This document shows positions 11,435 through 23,603 of a stretch of DNA of 64,000 bases, in pieces. The notes under the pieces are model-generated. The model had not been told where the DNA came from. It was given only the letters and a program-made list of their open reading frames with translations, and did not search any database. The stretch is from NCBI GenBank assembly GCA_905182985.1, contig CAJJDN010000149.1:67099-131098 (forward strand), read 5' to 3'. The position numbers were made by a program, and so were the translations under genes. The stretch comes from Paramecium sonneborni. Taxonomy: Eukaryota > Ciliophora > Oligohymenophorea > Peniculida > Parameciidae. Position 1 is the first letter of the stretch; each line of letters starts with the position of its first letter.

Positions 11435-12796
11435 CTAGCTGTTAAATATTATTAAAATTATTTATTATTAATTTCGTTGAATAGTACTAAATATATTCAT
11501 CAACAATTCTTGAATTAAACTATCTCATGTCTAACATATTAGAAAATAAAATCATAAGAACATTTCTTACAGTTATAACACTGAATATTCTCAAAAAAGA
11601 TTTAATCAAATTTCGAAATCTATATTATTACCAATAAGAATAAGTGAAACGATAAATTAATCTGCAAAAAAGATATTACTATTACGTTTTAGATATAAGA
11701 ATTATATTTGAATATCAAAAAATTATGATATTATAAAATATGATAATAAATTATTATATTAAATGATTTTAAATATTTCAAAAATATTCATTAGTAGATA
11801 GAGTCTCGATAGAAAAAATAATCATAATTTAGAAAGAGGAAATTTTAAATCTTATCTCACTTCAGGATTAATGGAATAAATCTATAATTATCAATACTTT
11901 GACATTAATTAAAGCTATCAAAAATAGATGTCAATCTTCTCTATAATTTCAAGATTAATGAATACTTGAAATCATGATGTTTAAGATTGAAAATACTTTT
12001 AAGGCAGACTCCAAATTAACTAAAATTCATGTTTTTCAATTTGCTCTAATTCTTGATTATCAAATCAATAAATAAAACTTAATGATTTAATATAATTAGA
12101 ATACTTAATGATTAATGTAAAAAATTCAACATTTGAAATGTATTTATTAAAATAGTTTTACAAATATATTATAATGATTTAAAAGAATATATTATATATT
12201 TGATAACAATTAACAATACAAGAAAATTAAAGAATATATAGCCCACTAAAAATTTATAATCTAAAAATGATAGAAAATGATTAGAAGAAGAATAAGATAA
12301 GGGAAAGAAACAAGAAAAAGTTTTAATGAAAAATATTAGAAATATTTGTAATAATTTTGATAACTAAGAAAACTGAATTTGAAATTTGGGTAAAAGGGAG
12401 GAGCGTCAAATAAAATATTTTTTATCAAAATAGATTATAATTAGAATTAGTATATTTAGAAGGAAAAGAAAAAATAGTTAGAAAGTAGGATTTCATATTT
12501 ATAATAGGTTATAATATTTAATAAACAACTAGAAATCAATAAGATGTTATTGACATTTTTTTAAAATATCAATAAATTGAATAATTTTTCCTAATTCTCT
12601 TATATCGATTATTTTTAATTTTTATTGAATACTATATTATAGCAATTTAAAAAATATATTCTACTCGTTTAGATCACGATTAATGATTATATTGATTATT
12701 AATATTAAATCATACGTACCTAAGTATGATAATTAAATTCTTAGAATATAAAACAAAACTAGATAAAGATTGATTTATTATAAATTTATTAAAAAA
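11435..12796. other. Long non-coding stretch
   Basis: About 1.36 kb without a supportable gene. A short minus-strand segment around 11880-12070 has Glu/Gln/Leu-rich codons interrupted by TGA and could be an old gene relic, but it is too short to name. No structured RNA was recognised. Confidence 0.5.
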
Positions 12797-15088
12797 ATGG
12801 CCGACAATAATAAAAATTTTGAAAGATACAAAAAATGCGAAGAAAATGAAAAAGAATAAATGGAAAAATTAATCTAATATTAAAAGGGGCTGGCTGAGAA
12901 GAAAGAGAATTAATAATACTAATAATACATTTTAAGGATAGATAGTTATAATTATGAAGAAAAAGAAAAATAATATAAAATCATTTCTCAAGTTGAAAAG
13001 AAGAAGAAAGCTCAAAGTTTACTTTAGTATTTTAAAGAAAATAAAAAATCTAATCTAGCTTCTAGGTATAATATCTTTGATAATTTACTATAAATAGCGG
13101 AATTTTTAAAAAATTAAAATATCCCTCATAACAATATTATACCAAGTAATCTTGTTTTAGTTGGAGATAAATTATATCTAACAGATTTTGGATTTCTTTA
13201 AAATGAAAAATAAGAACCAGTTTTATTTTAAGATTAGTTGAATTTTATGCAAAATCTAAATCAAGAGGAAAAAAGATAAATTTATCCTTATTTAAATACA
13301 GACCTATTACAGATTGTAAGAGAGGAAGATGATTAAAAAAAAAGGGAAAAACTAAAATCAAGAAAAGTGGAGAATGTAAAACAATAAGATTAATATGCAT
13401 TAACAATAATAATGCTAGAGTTGTTTTATCCTTTGGATGATTTTAAAAATCTACCTATAGATATTTTAACATTAGAGTAACCGAAAATTCCAAACTTAAC
13501 AAATGAAGCTTGGAAAATAATAAAAGATTTAATAGATAAAAGATTAAAGAATGAGCCTTATTCACTTGAAAAATTAATAAATGAAGAATAAATACCTCAA
13601 TATATAATTAATAAAGATAATTTAATAAAAGAAGACATTTAAAAATACTCTTAACAGTGTCTTGAAGAGAATGCCATATTTGATAAAAGCATATTGTATT
13701 TGTATAATTTAGAAGAATTAAGACACAAATAAAACTAAATAAAGAAATAAGATGAAAAAGATTTTGAAAATCTTAAAGAAGAAATTAAAAAACTACAAGA
13801 AGATTTGAAAAAAATAAATGATATTGACAAACATAGTGAAATAAAAAAAGATGATCTTAATAATTTCGACCCATCAGAAAATAATTTGTCAGAAAAAAAT
13901 TTGGAAATAAAACTTTGTTAGTTATTATAATTGGATTATGAGATAAAAGTGCTAAATGAGATAAATTAGCCTTAGAATTCAATTTGCAATACATTAAAAT
14001 TAGTGTCATTTTATGAATTAAAAAGATAATTAAAAGATGTTTATGATAAATTTGAAAAGTTAAAATAAGAAGATTTTTCATTTAATCAAAAAGTTCCTGT
14101 AAAATAGCAGCCTGATTGTTTGGAATATCTCTATACATTTAAAATTAAATAAAATAGTGAGGAAATTTCCTAGTGTTTCTTAAATTTACTTCCAAATTAA
14201 GAATTTAAATAATATTTTGAGAGACATAAGACATAATATTTTTTAAAGGATACTTCATTCCCTTTATAAGTTTTTTAAAAAAAAAAAAAAAATTAAACTA
14301 ATAATATAGAAAAAAATTAAACTAATAGGATAGAAAAAAATTAAACTAATAGGATATATATTGGTTAATTTAATTCCTAACAATAGTTTAAGGGTTAAGT
14401 AATTGACAAAATAGAGGTTGAAAGAAAAAATAATGAAAATTTTCCTTTTAATTAACGAAGAAAGTAACTACTATAAAATAAAAGAACCCTCGTTAAGCAT
14501 TATTTTGATATATAAATTGATAATGTCAGTTAAGAAAATGAAACCATTAAATCTTCAGATGACAAAAAAAAAAGTTGTATTTTAGAATTGGAATTTTAGG
14601 AATTTTTAGCCTTTAAAGTAATCAAAAAATATAAGGGCCTTATTGCTGAAAATATGTATTAAGACGGAGGAATTTTAATTGATTATGAAAAAAACGTAAT
14701 TTTTAATGGTAACTGGAACTCTGGTGAATTTACAGATGGAAGTTTATCCGTTATAGATATAGATTTATTGGAACTAAATAGTCCTATAAAAATCATAGGA
14801 AATTTTAAAAATTGGTTGCCTGATGGTTAGAATATCACCACATACTTTAAAAATAAAAAGGAAGAGCATATTTCCATAGGAGATTATAAAAATGGAATTA
14901 TGACAGGAAGTCATGAACATTATCTAATAAATAAGGAAAAAAATTAGTGGACAGATGAAAAGGATCTAAAAGAGATAAATAATTAGAAATATTCATGGAT
15001 GGAATAGAATAAAGAACACAAAACATTTACTCAAGTCTTCTGTTGTTTGTTTAGTTATTTTATTAACTAAAAAAATAACACAGCTTGA
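12797..15088 (+). CDS. Kinase-like protein with C-terminal MORN-type strands
   Basis: A single exon encodes 763 residues. Residues ~100-135 look like the catalytic and Mg loops of a protein kinase: HNNIIPSNL in place of HRDIKPEN, followed by LYLTDFGF. A C-lobe-like helix set (MLELFYPLDDF) lies near 205. The canonical HRD Asp is Asn and I see no glycine loop or VAIK Lys, so it is probably a pseudokinase. A Lys/Glu coiled coil covers ~295-350, then an 8-residue tandem repeat (bases 14288-14358). Residues ~615-700 hold Gly/Asn/Phe strands such as NVIFNGNWNSGEFTDG, which resemble degenerate MORN repeats. A CC motif lies near the C-terminus. The gene at 20270 has the same broad layout. Confidence 0.72.
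14288..14358 (+). repeat. Three 24 bp tandem units inside a coding region
   Basis: The unit attaaactaataggatagaa plus four A is repeated three times with small changes. It encodes an 8-residue Asn/Gln/Thr/Ile/Glu/Lys repeat in frame within the kinase-like/MORN gene. The length is a multiple of three, so repeat-number change would leave the frame intact. Confidence 0.85.
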
Positions 15089-15993
15089 ATAATTATAAAT
15101 ATGTCTAATATATGTATAAAAATCAAATTTTCATTTTAATGAGCCTTAAGATAAATATCTTTAAATTATATATAAAATCAAAAATAACATAATTTCAATA
15201 GATTCTTGTTAAATTTAACGATTTTTAGGTAAATTATAAGATAGTATTTTTTGAATCTTTTTTCCAAAAAAAATAAGTTGTAATTTTGAAAAATAATTTC
15301 TTAATTATTTTAATATTTATTCTAATTATTATATACTAATTACACTTGAAACAAGTGTTAAAAGAAAAAAAAAATAATAATATTAATGTATTGGAGATTA
15401 TTCTAAATAAATGTATAAATGAATATAATCTCTATTAAATAAGTAGTCAAAAATTAAGATTTTAACAAAAATTTTTTTCCTTATTTTAGGTTGAGAATAA
15501 GATTTTTTAGAAGTATATTAATGAAAAAACCATGAACCAGATATGAATTCTATTATATTAATTACTTTTTTATTTGAAATAGTAATGTCTAAGGATTAAT
15601 TTTAATAATACCATATTTTATGTATATTAGATAATATATTTTATTATATAGCAACACTTAAACAGTGAAAAAAGAAAAATATTTGATGAAAAGTATATGA
15701 AGGCTATGAATTTTCAAATTAAAAATAAATAAGGTTTATATTCATGAATGATAAAAATTATCAAGAATTATTTCTAATTTTCAGAATTTTATTTGCCAAT
15801 TGAACTTTGAATTTGTTAAGTTTAGCAATCTAATGATGTTTAAATTTCAAGAGCTTGAATTTTTTTGGATTTTAAATTACTAATATAGTTTCTTCAGGTT
15901 TGCTCATTTTAAATTAAAATAAATTAAATAAACAATCAAAAAATTACTGGTTTGAACATAAGTCATTGATTTTATAATGAATTTTTAAAAACC
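15089..15993. other. Non-coding stretch with short inverted repeats
   Basis: About 900 bp with no convincing ORF. It contains a perfect 7 bp stem with a 3 nt loop (ACACTTG-AAA-CAAGTGT, near 15341-15357) followed by an A/G-rich run. An 8 bp inverted pair (GAGATTAT...ATAATCTC) lies near 15394-15434, and a related CACT...AGTG element followed by a similar A/G-rich run lies near 15656-15680. The two A/G-tailed elements look alike, but nothing identifies them as known RNAs. Confidence 0.45.
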
Positions 15994-16528
15994 TCATATA
16001 ATAATAACATAATTTACAATTTAAGAATGATTTTCTATTTATAATTAAAGATTATGATTTTAGGACTAAATATTGTAATGATTTTCTTGAATTAGTTTTT
16101 CTTTTTTGAATTCTTTCTGTGTTTATTCCTAGGATTGTTTGTTGTTGATAATATTAATTCTAATTTTTGGATGTTTCTTGATAGGATTGACTAATTAGAT
16201 ATCATGAATTCGACTATCTTGATTTTGATAGGTTAAATTGTAAAGAACACTTTGAATAGTAACAATATCATTGGCTTAAACAAATAACTCCTCAACAAAA
16301 CCAGGTAGTTTATTAAAGATCTTAATAATTTTATTTTAAGTGCTAATTTTCATTACATACTAAAACGACCCTACATATTCTTTTTCTTCTTAAAATCAGT
16401 TTAAGAGGATTACTAATATTTAATTCAATAATTTTGGCAATCATGAAGCGAAAAGGTGTATCTATGAGACTTTTAAGAGTCACATCTTAACCATTTTTGT
16501 TTGATGTAAATGTAATCTATTCTAGCAT
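15994..16528 (-). CDS. Unknown 169-residue protein
   Basis: One 25 nt intron (16389-16413) joins two good frames. The product starts MLEQITFTSNKNGQDVTL, has a mixed alpha/beta-looking core with VGSFQYVMKI and a helix FVEELFVQANDIVTIQSVL, then a Lys/Gln/Asn-rich tail to TGA 15994-15996. The core composition (Val, Phe, Gly and few Gln) is more like a folded domain than a disordered protein. I recognise no family. It lies downstream of, and on the same strand as, the next coiled-coil gene, 122 bp away. Confidence 0.62.
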
Positions 16529-16650
16529 ATGATTGAAATTAGAAATAAAAATTATATTTATATTTAATTCTATTTTTAAGAAGTAATAATAATTTAAGGA
16601 TTTATAAACTAATTCAAATTTTTGATAAATATATTAATGATTTAAGTTTA

Positions 16651-17701
16651 TCAATTATTAAGCACTTAGAAACCATCAACAAGATTGTATGATATTTTTT
16701 CAAAGGTTTGTTTAATTTCTTCGTGTATTTTAGAAAGAATATTATTGTTTTCTTTAGTTAATTCAAACATTTCTGCTTTTTAATCAATGATCATATCATC
16801 TTAAAATAAGTTATACTATTTATATTTAAATAGTAGATCTATTGGTAAATCATCTTATTGAATGTTAAAGATAGCAATTTAATTTAAACATTGAACGTGA
16901 TTAAGTAATTTAACTAATTCACGATTTTAAGAGAGTAGATCAACTCTAATTTTGGATAATATTCTAACATAGAATTCTTCTAAGGATTTGATTTCATCTT
17001 GAATCTGAACTAATACAAAATGAAAAGAGATACCTTAGAAAATTAAGTAATTTTATAATTCTTATCAAGTAATTCATCTTCTAGAAGTTTAATTTATTTT
17101 TTATAATCTTTTGTATCATGATTGGATTTTTGTTAATCAATTTAGTATTAAAGCTACTGGTTATAAGTGGTCAACTATTAAATAGTCAATTTTAATTTCT
17201 TAATGACAATATCCTTTTGTTGGATTTGATCCTACTGTATTTGGATTTGCTTCTTGTGAATCATATTTTCTTGCTAAGTCTTGTAGCATAATGTACCTAC
17301 AAGGAGACATTGATATTTTATATGTCTAAGACTTTGAGTTCTTGCATTTACTGTTCATGAACATAATGGATTTTACTCTAAAAATCATTAATAGGAGTAG
17401 TAAAACTTCCTATTTTAGATGATACTTTTTAGAATTCTTCTTTGAAAGAAGTACAAGCTTGAGTAGTTAATTTGGCTTCTATGGTTCTATTTGTCTAATT
17501 TTTATCATCAGATTATAAAGTAATAGCACGTTAGTTAGCTTTTGGAGTTCTAAACCATTGATCATCAAAATTTTTGTTTGCACTTTTGGTTGAAGAACAT
17601 TTGGAATCAGTTTGAATTAGAGTTTACTTCATTTATTCAAGTTAATAAAGTTGTTAAATTATTTAATTTTTCAATTCATTTGTCAAATAATCCTTAATCA
17701 T
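16651..17701 (-). CDS. Unknown coiled-coil protein
   Basis: About 330 residues with introns at 17280-17308 and 17005-17033. Without the first intron the frame is lost; with it a clean Gln/Lys/Leu coiled coil appears at residues ~140-220 (QQKDIVIKKLKL, KKQIKLLEDELLDKNY). A more conserved-looking C-terminal block follows: EFYVRILSKIRVDLLSQ, a Leu-rich segment, then a final helix ending at TGA 16651-16653. The N-terminus is Gln/Thr-rich. A 17 nt alternative for intron 1 is possible but shorter than usual. Function unknown. Confidence 0.68.
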
Positions 17702-18079
17702 ATTAGAAGAATAATAAATCAATAATTTTAAAAGAGTAATCTAAGTTGAAGAATAAGTATTTTAAAAGTATATATTAAACATAATATATATAATAGTTTA
17801 TTTGAAATATAATGTAATAAAGAATAATTTAATATAATGATATATTATCATAGTATTATGAGTACATAAAATAATATTAAAATAAATAGAGTTAATAAGA
17901 TGTTTAATATTCATAAAGTTAAATCAAGAGTAATAAATATTTAGAACTATAAATTCATTAATTTATGTTAAGATTAAAACTTAAATAAACATGAATAATG
18001 AATATAAGGATAAAAGTATTATGTTAATGGTTTTATATAATTGAAATTCATTTATTAATATCCGTTAAAAATAATATTA
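17702..18079. other. Divergent intergenic region
   Basis: This 378 bp gap separates two divergently transcribed genes and presumably holds both promoters. It is AT-rich with ATAATATA-type repeats, and no defined motif can be assigned. Confidence 0.5.
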
Positions 18080-19568
18080 ATGAATTCAAGTTAGAGACAA
18101 CCAAGAAGTCGTATATTTGATGCAGAGTCATAAAGACCATCTGATAGATCAAATACACCTACAAGAGCATTATCACCACTTCAACCTTCATAACATATTT
18201 AATAATAATAATAATAATAATAAGCAATTCCAACATTTCAACCTTAAAAATTAAAGCATATTCTATATAATGCATAATAGAGTACTCCCATTGTTAGTTG
18301 TCATTATCATCCAGAGTAGTATATTTAAAACTTTTGCAGACACCCGTAAAGATTTAAAATAATAAAATAGTGATTGTTTATTACCTCTTTGTCCAATATG
18401 TGTCACAATCCATTAAGATGATCATTTACAATAAGATTATGCTCCACAATTTGATCTACTAGGTTATTGTCTTGGAGAATAATATAATAAGATTGTTGAT
18501 GTATGCAATCTATTAGGAGAAGATATTGAAGATGTAGTGGAATTAAAAAATATTGTTAAAAATCATAGAGAAATACAAAAAAAGAAATTCTTAGAAGCTA
18601 AAGAATAATTCTATAAAGCTATTGATACTTTTATGTAAAATCTAGAAAATAATTTAAATTCATAATCCATCAAACAAACTGATTAATTACTAAATGAAAT
18701 AAATCAATTTCATAGATTAGCTTATGATAGATGGAATAATATGTAAGGTAGACTCTAAAAATTAAATTCTGACAAATGTCTTAAAACATTAATAAAATCT
18801 TATAGATAAAGTAGACCAGAAGATGTTTATTAACGTTAACATGATATGACTATATAATTTATAGATTAAGTTAAGAATGAATTAGATTAAGTAGAAATCC
18901 GACCATCTTAATTGTAGGTAATTTTAGATCAATTACAATCTTATATATTCATAACAAGAGATTAAATTAAATAACCAAAATAGCTATCACCAATTAAAGT
19001 ATAACCATAATAATAAGTCATAAGAAGAATAGTACAGGAGAGACCAAATAGTTAATAAAATCTACATAATTCAAACTCTCCCATTCCTACTAGAGTACTT
19101 TAAGGATTTCCTATACTTTAAAAATTTAATCCAGTAACTGCCATTGAAACTATGAATATCCCTTAATTACCACCTTTACCTACAGGATTCCCTTCAATAA
19201 TGCCATTCTAACCACAATAATTCAATTTCTAACCTTAATATGCTCAATCAATGATGTTACCCAACTCATAATATATCCCATAACCAATTAATAATATCCC
19301 TTTGCCTTTCTAACCACAAAATCATTTTTTAAATCCTACTTAATAACTTAAATAACCATTGCCATAATAATAATAATAATAACCTATTTAATAATTTGTT
19401 CCACCACTCTAAACATCAACTCCACCAACTATTTAATAGTAAAATCCACCTCTTGCATAAATCAATCTAAATCAATAAGAAAAACCTGGTGAAGTTATTG
19501 ATTTAAAAACTAATAAACTTAAAATGGCTGAACAATATCATAACAAATTATTTAATTCCACAGAATGA
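18080..19568 (+). CDS. B-box-like zinc-finger protein with coiled coil and Pro/Gln-rich tail
   Basis: About 487 residues with one intron (18346-18370). The N-terminal ~75 residues are Ser/Gln-rich. At residues ~80-120 a Cys/His cluster runs CHYHPEQY, then FCRHPDCLLPLCPIC, then IHQDDH, the spacing of a B-box type zinc finger. Residues ~140-290 form coiled coil (EDVVELKNIVKNHREIQKKK and on), as in TRIM proteins after the B-box. No RING precedes it. The last ~200 residues are Pro/Gln/Asn-rich with LPPLPTGFP-like runs. B-box plus coiled coil usually serves protein-protein assembly; the partner is unknown. Confidence 0.72.
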
Positions 19569-20269
19569 TTCAACTATAGTTTTATATTAACCTAATATTA
19601 ATTATCTTTTCTATTTTATTTCATCTACTAATTATTACATTAATTATCCATTTCATTTTTTTTTAATATTATATTTTTTACCCTCATTACAAATCTTTTT
19701 ACTCAAATTAATATTATACTTACCATTCTTTATCTACTGTTTATTTCATAATTTACAATTTCTTTTATTTTCCATTATAATTCTGAAAAAATTTTTACTA
19801 AATTACTTATCTCTTATATTTAATACTCAGAAAAACCAGCTATTTAAAATATTCAATGACAATATAGTCCCTAAAGTTGAATATTAATGATAATTTTGGA
19901 AATTTAAATTCTCATTTTTTTGAAAATCAATTACAAATCTAATATTAAAATTCATACTCTTAAAAGAACTTTATAATACACATACTTAGAATATCTAAAT
20001 TTGTGCATTTCATAATTTTTTATCTTAAAATATCTAAGATTAAAAGAATAGAATTAAATATAATGAAATATAACATTTTAATAAATTCAGAGAAAGATTT
20101 CCTAAATAATCACAAGAAGCTGTTTTTTAAATGAACTAGAATTAATATTACCTTATACACTCTCTATATATTTTAGATTCCTATAAGATAATTTTGTTTA
20201 TTTCTATTATTATTATATTATTTAATCATTACTAATCTTTTATTAATTTCAATAATTTTAAATCTGAAT
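19569..20269. other. Intergenic, nothing recognised
   Basis: About 700 bp of T-rich then A-rich DNA between two same-strand genes. No open frame with coding character and no structured element was found on either strand. Confidence 0.55.
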
Positions 20270-22218
20270 ATGTATGAATAGATTGATGATGAAGTGTACT
20301 AAAATTAAAAAGGGTAAACTGTGATTTCATTTGAAAATACAGAAAAAAATACCATGGAGAAAATTTAGAATTTAAAAACCATTTAAAATAAAATTGCCTA
20401 ATAATAAATATATCAAAAACATGTTATACAAATAGAAGATCACAAGGAGGATAAAAATACAAAAAAAATATTTGTAATATTTAAAAATAAGAATTACTTC
20501 AATTTTAATAAAGTAAGAGGATTAGATGAATTATAAAAATATGAGCTTTTCATTTAAGCTTGCATTTTACTTAAAATTCTCTATGAAAATAAAAAATTTC
20601 TTTTACCATAATTAACTAATAAAAACTTTTTTTTTCAGGGAGAAAGTTTGATGGTAAGTTTTATTTCTTTAAAAAAAAATTAAGATGGTTTAGAAACTAA
20701 TTACATTGTAGTTGCAAAATTAATGAAAGAAATAATTAAACATAAATCTTGTTCAATACCTATCGAAATTTTAAAATTTCTTTTATAAGAAATTAAAGAA
20801 TTGAAAAAAAATAAAAATATCAATATAATGCAGTTTTTATCTGAATATTCATATATCTATGAAACTTATTTCTAAAAAATTTATAAAATGTAAATATAAT
20901 TATAACTAATTCAAGGCCTTAATTACCAGATTAATTAAAAGAATTGATTCAAAATAAATATAGAAAAAATGTACGAAGTGATTCTTAATTATTGTTATAA
21001 CAATCTCAATCGCTCTAAAATAAAATGTAATTTCAGAAAGAATTATTAGATCAAGCTGAAATATTTAAATCTCAAATCTAAAACAACAGCATGATTATAA
21101 ATACAATTGATGAGAATTATTATTACTATTTCGATTTAGAATTTTTATTAGATCTAGAGAAGATTTATAATAAATCAGATGAATAAGATGAAAAAAAGAA
21201 AAGGAAAATTAAAAAACTGAAGAGATTAGTTGATTTATAAAACATACTTTATTCAATCTAAATGGGGCTGAACTTTGAAATTCAAAATTTATTTAGTTTT
21301 AATCCTTCAGAGTAATATTATATCTTAAAGCATATGGAAGAATATTATAATTAAAAAAAAGATATGAATTAATTATTTAATTTCAGGTTTGAATATGAAT
21401 TTATCATAAATAAACTGAATCTAATGGATACATAAGAATTTGAATTTAATTAAATCCCGAATAGTTTTGAAAGTTAGTTCTTTGTAGAGGTAAATTCTGG
21501 TCTTGAATGGTTTCATCTTGGAAATAATATAATTATCAATTCTTACATCGACAGTCTTTAAAAAAAACAACTTATATTCACGGACTACTGGAATGAATAA
21601 AAGTAGTATAATAAATATCCATGTTTTCAAGTAAGTTATTTAGTTGATTCAAATAAATTTCAAGTAGGATATGCAATAGATAAAGAAGGCAATTACCTTA
21701 AAGGAATTTTTTAAAATGGAAGCCTTAAATTTGGAGATATCTTATAATAAAAATATCATAATTAAATAAATGAATATAAAAATATTAGCTATTCTTGTTA
21801 GAAAAAGGAAAGTTGTGGATAAAATTGCAATTGTGGGTAAATTTGCATTTATGGGGAAAATTGTATAAAAGTCAAAAAATCTATTTAAAAATAAGAATAA
21901 AAATAAATTAAAATTTTAGAGAAATACGTAGGAGATTTTAAGAATGGAGAATATTTTGGAAAAGGAATATTAACTCAAATTCTTTTAGAATATCGAGGAA
22001 ATTTTCGCAATGGATTGTTAGAAGGAAAAGGAACTTTGATAGTGCTTTATCATGAATCTGAATCTTGTAACTTAAATTTCTATCGATATGTGGGAAATTT
22101 CAGTAAAGGATTTTTGGATGATGAAAAGGGAAAATTTTATATTAATAACAATTTAACCTAAATAGAAATAAGAAATACGAGAAGGGAAAAATCGTATAGA
22201 GAAATTCGATAATAATGA
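20270..22218 (+). CDS. Second kinase-fold-remnant/MORN protein with a Cys-rich insert
   Basis: About 640 residues with one intron (20890-20915). The first ~200 residues resemble a stripped kinase C-lobe: a helix like ELFIQACILLKILYE, then LPQLTNKNFFF in the place of the catalytic loop, and the typical kinase tail PQLPDQLKELIQNKYRKN directly after the intron. No catalytic HRD or DFG is visible. A charged middle follows, then a compact Cys cluster (CGQNCNCGQICIYGENC, near base 21812) and clear MORN repeats at ~545-620 (YVGDFKNGEYFGKGIL, YRGNFRNGLLEGKGTL, YVGNFSKGFL). MORN repeats often tether proteins to membranes or scaffolds. Its layout parallels the gene at 12797, so the two are probably paralogues. 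Confidence 0.74.
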
Positions 22219-22327
22219 AAAAGAAAAACTACTTAATCAATCTATATGATTCATATTTTTAATATAGATTATAAATATATATATAAATATATATAAATTT
22301 TTAATAACAATATTTAATAGATATTCA

Positions 22328-22777
22328 ATGGCAACAACAAGACATTAAAAGCGCACAAAAACTTACACATATGTGAGAAATGTGGATGAAAATCAAAGAA
22401 GTTTAAGGACATAATCAAGATTGGATATTTTAGAGAGTGACTATTACGATTCACCAAATAAATTGGCGGAAGAAGAACTCTCTGATGCATCAGCAAATAG
22501 AAAGAAAAGTAAGATTTTAAGGATGGCTAAAAAAAAATAAAATAATACACTCAGAAAGAATGTTAATTTAAAGAAGATGTTAAAAAATACGCCATTAGAC
22601 TCTGAGTTTCTAAATTTCTAGAATATAACTCCGAAAGCGAAACCATAGTAGACTAAATAATGCAGTATTTGTAGATCTTAAGCCAAATATACATGTCCTA
22701 GATGCTTGGAAAGGTATTGTAGTTTAGATTGTCATCAAACTCATAAAGAGATATAGTGTTTAAGAATGGATTATTGA
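22328..22777 (+). CDS. HIT-type zinc-finger protein, ZNHIT1/VPS71-like
   Basis: The product has 149 residues, intronless, close to human ZNHIT1 (154). The basic N-terminus is followed by a C-terminal HIT finger at ~110-145: CSIC, then YTCPRC, RYCSLDC and HKEIQC. The order of Cys/His pairs and the very end (a Cys-Leu-Arg/Lys-aromatic-type finish) match ZNHIT1 and yeast Vps71. These are subunits of the SWR1/SRCAP complex that loads H2A.Z into nucleosomes. The stop TGA at 22775-22777 leaves no residues beyond the finger, as in the family. It starts 110 bp after the MORN gene ends. Confidence 0.87.
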
Positions 22778-22820
22778 TTTAATAATTATTATATAAAGGA
22801 CTTAAATTTATTATATTGAA

Positions 22821-23492
22821 ATGCTGAGCTAAAATAATTTGCAGGGTAGTAAAAAAAATCTTGGAAATAATTCTAGTAAACAATTGTAAAAGTGTTAAGA
22901 ACAGGGATTATATTAATTTATCTTGAGCAGAAACACAGTCAAAGAGAAAATTGTTAAAAAATAAAAATAAATCACTCCTTTGAGATAGAATCGACCTTCG
23001 ACTGCTTTAGTTGAATCTTAAGGGAAACATAAATTGAATATGAATTTAGGAATATAATTGGAAAGCTTTAATACTTTATAACCTAAAAATTAAATTTTTG
23101 ATGAACAGCATAAAAATTACTCTTAAAACTAAAATTCATCTACACCTCATTAGAAACTTTATATTAATGATCAAAGAATATTGAGAGCAATGTCTACATT
23201 AAGAAAGATTAAAAATTAAAGGGGTTTTAGACCTTGCCCATTTACTTTAGGTTTTAATATAGAGTAATGCTCAATTAAACCTAAGGTTATTAAATAAAGA
23301 TCTATTAGTTAATTATAGTAAATTAAAAGTTTAAATAGAACAGAAATAATGAAATATAAAAGATTTGAATCTCCTCAAAGTATTTTAAAATAATACTAAA
23401 ATGGATCACTTACTAAATGGGAGTAGTATGATGATAGTAATCTATTTGATTTGAATTTCTTGAACAATAATCTCTTTAAGTACGAACTTTGA
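22821..23492 (+). CDS. Unknown basic, mostly disordered protein
   Basis: An intronless ORF of 223 residues runs from ATG 22821 to TGA 23490-23492. It is rich in Gln, Asn, Ser and Lys, with the most ordered-looking stretch near residues 130-155 (ILRAMSTLRKIKNQRGFRPCPFTLGF). No domain is recognised. The start is 44 bp after the ZNHIT1 stop on the same strand. Confidence 0.6.
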
Positions 23493-23603
23493 TGACATAT
23501 TTTTACGCTATTTTTTGAAATTTAAATCTCTTTATATTTAGTGTGCTTGTTTATATCGATTTGAAATTTTTTAATAAATAAAAATCTTTTTTTCTCTTTC
23601 ATA

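Noticed and set aside
20656..20686. 31 nt intron-like GTAAG...TTAAG segment
   Set aside because: It is not a multiple of three and reading through keeps a good frame, so removing it would break the protein.
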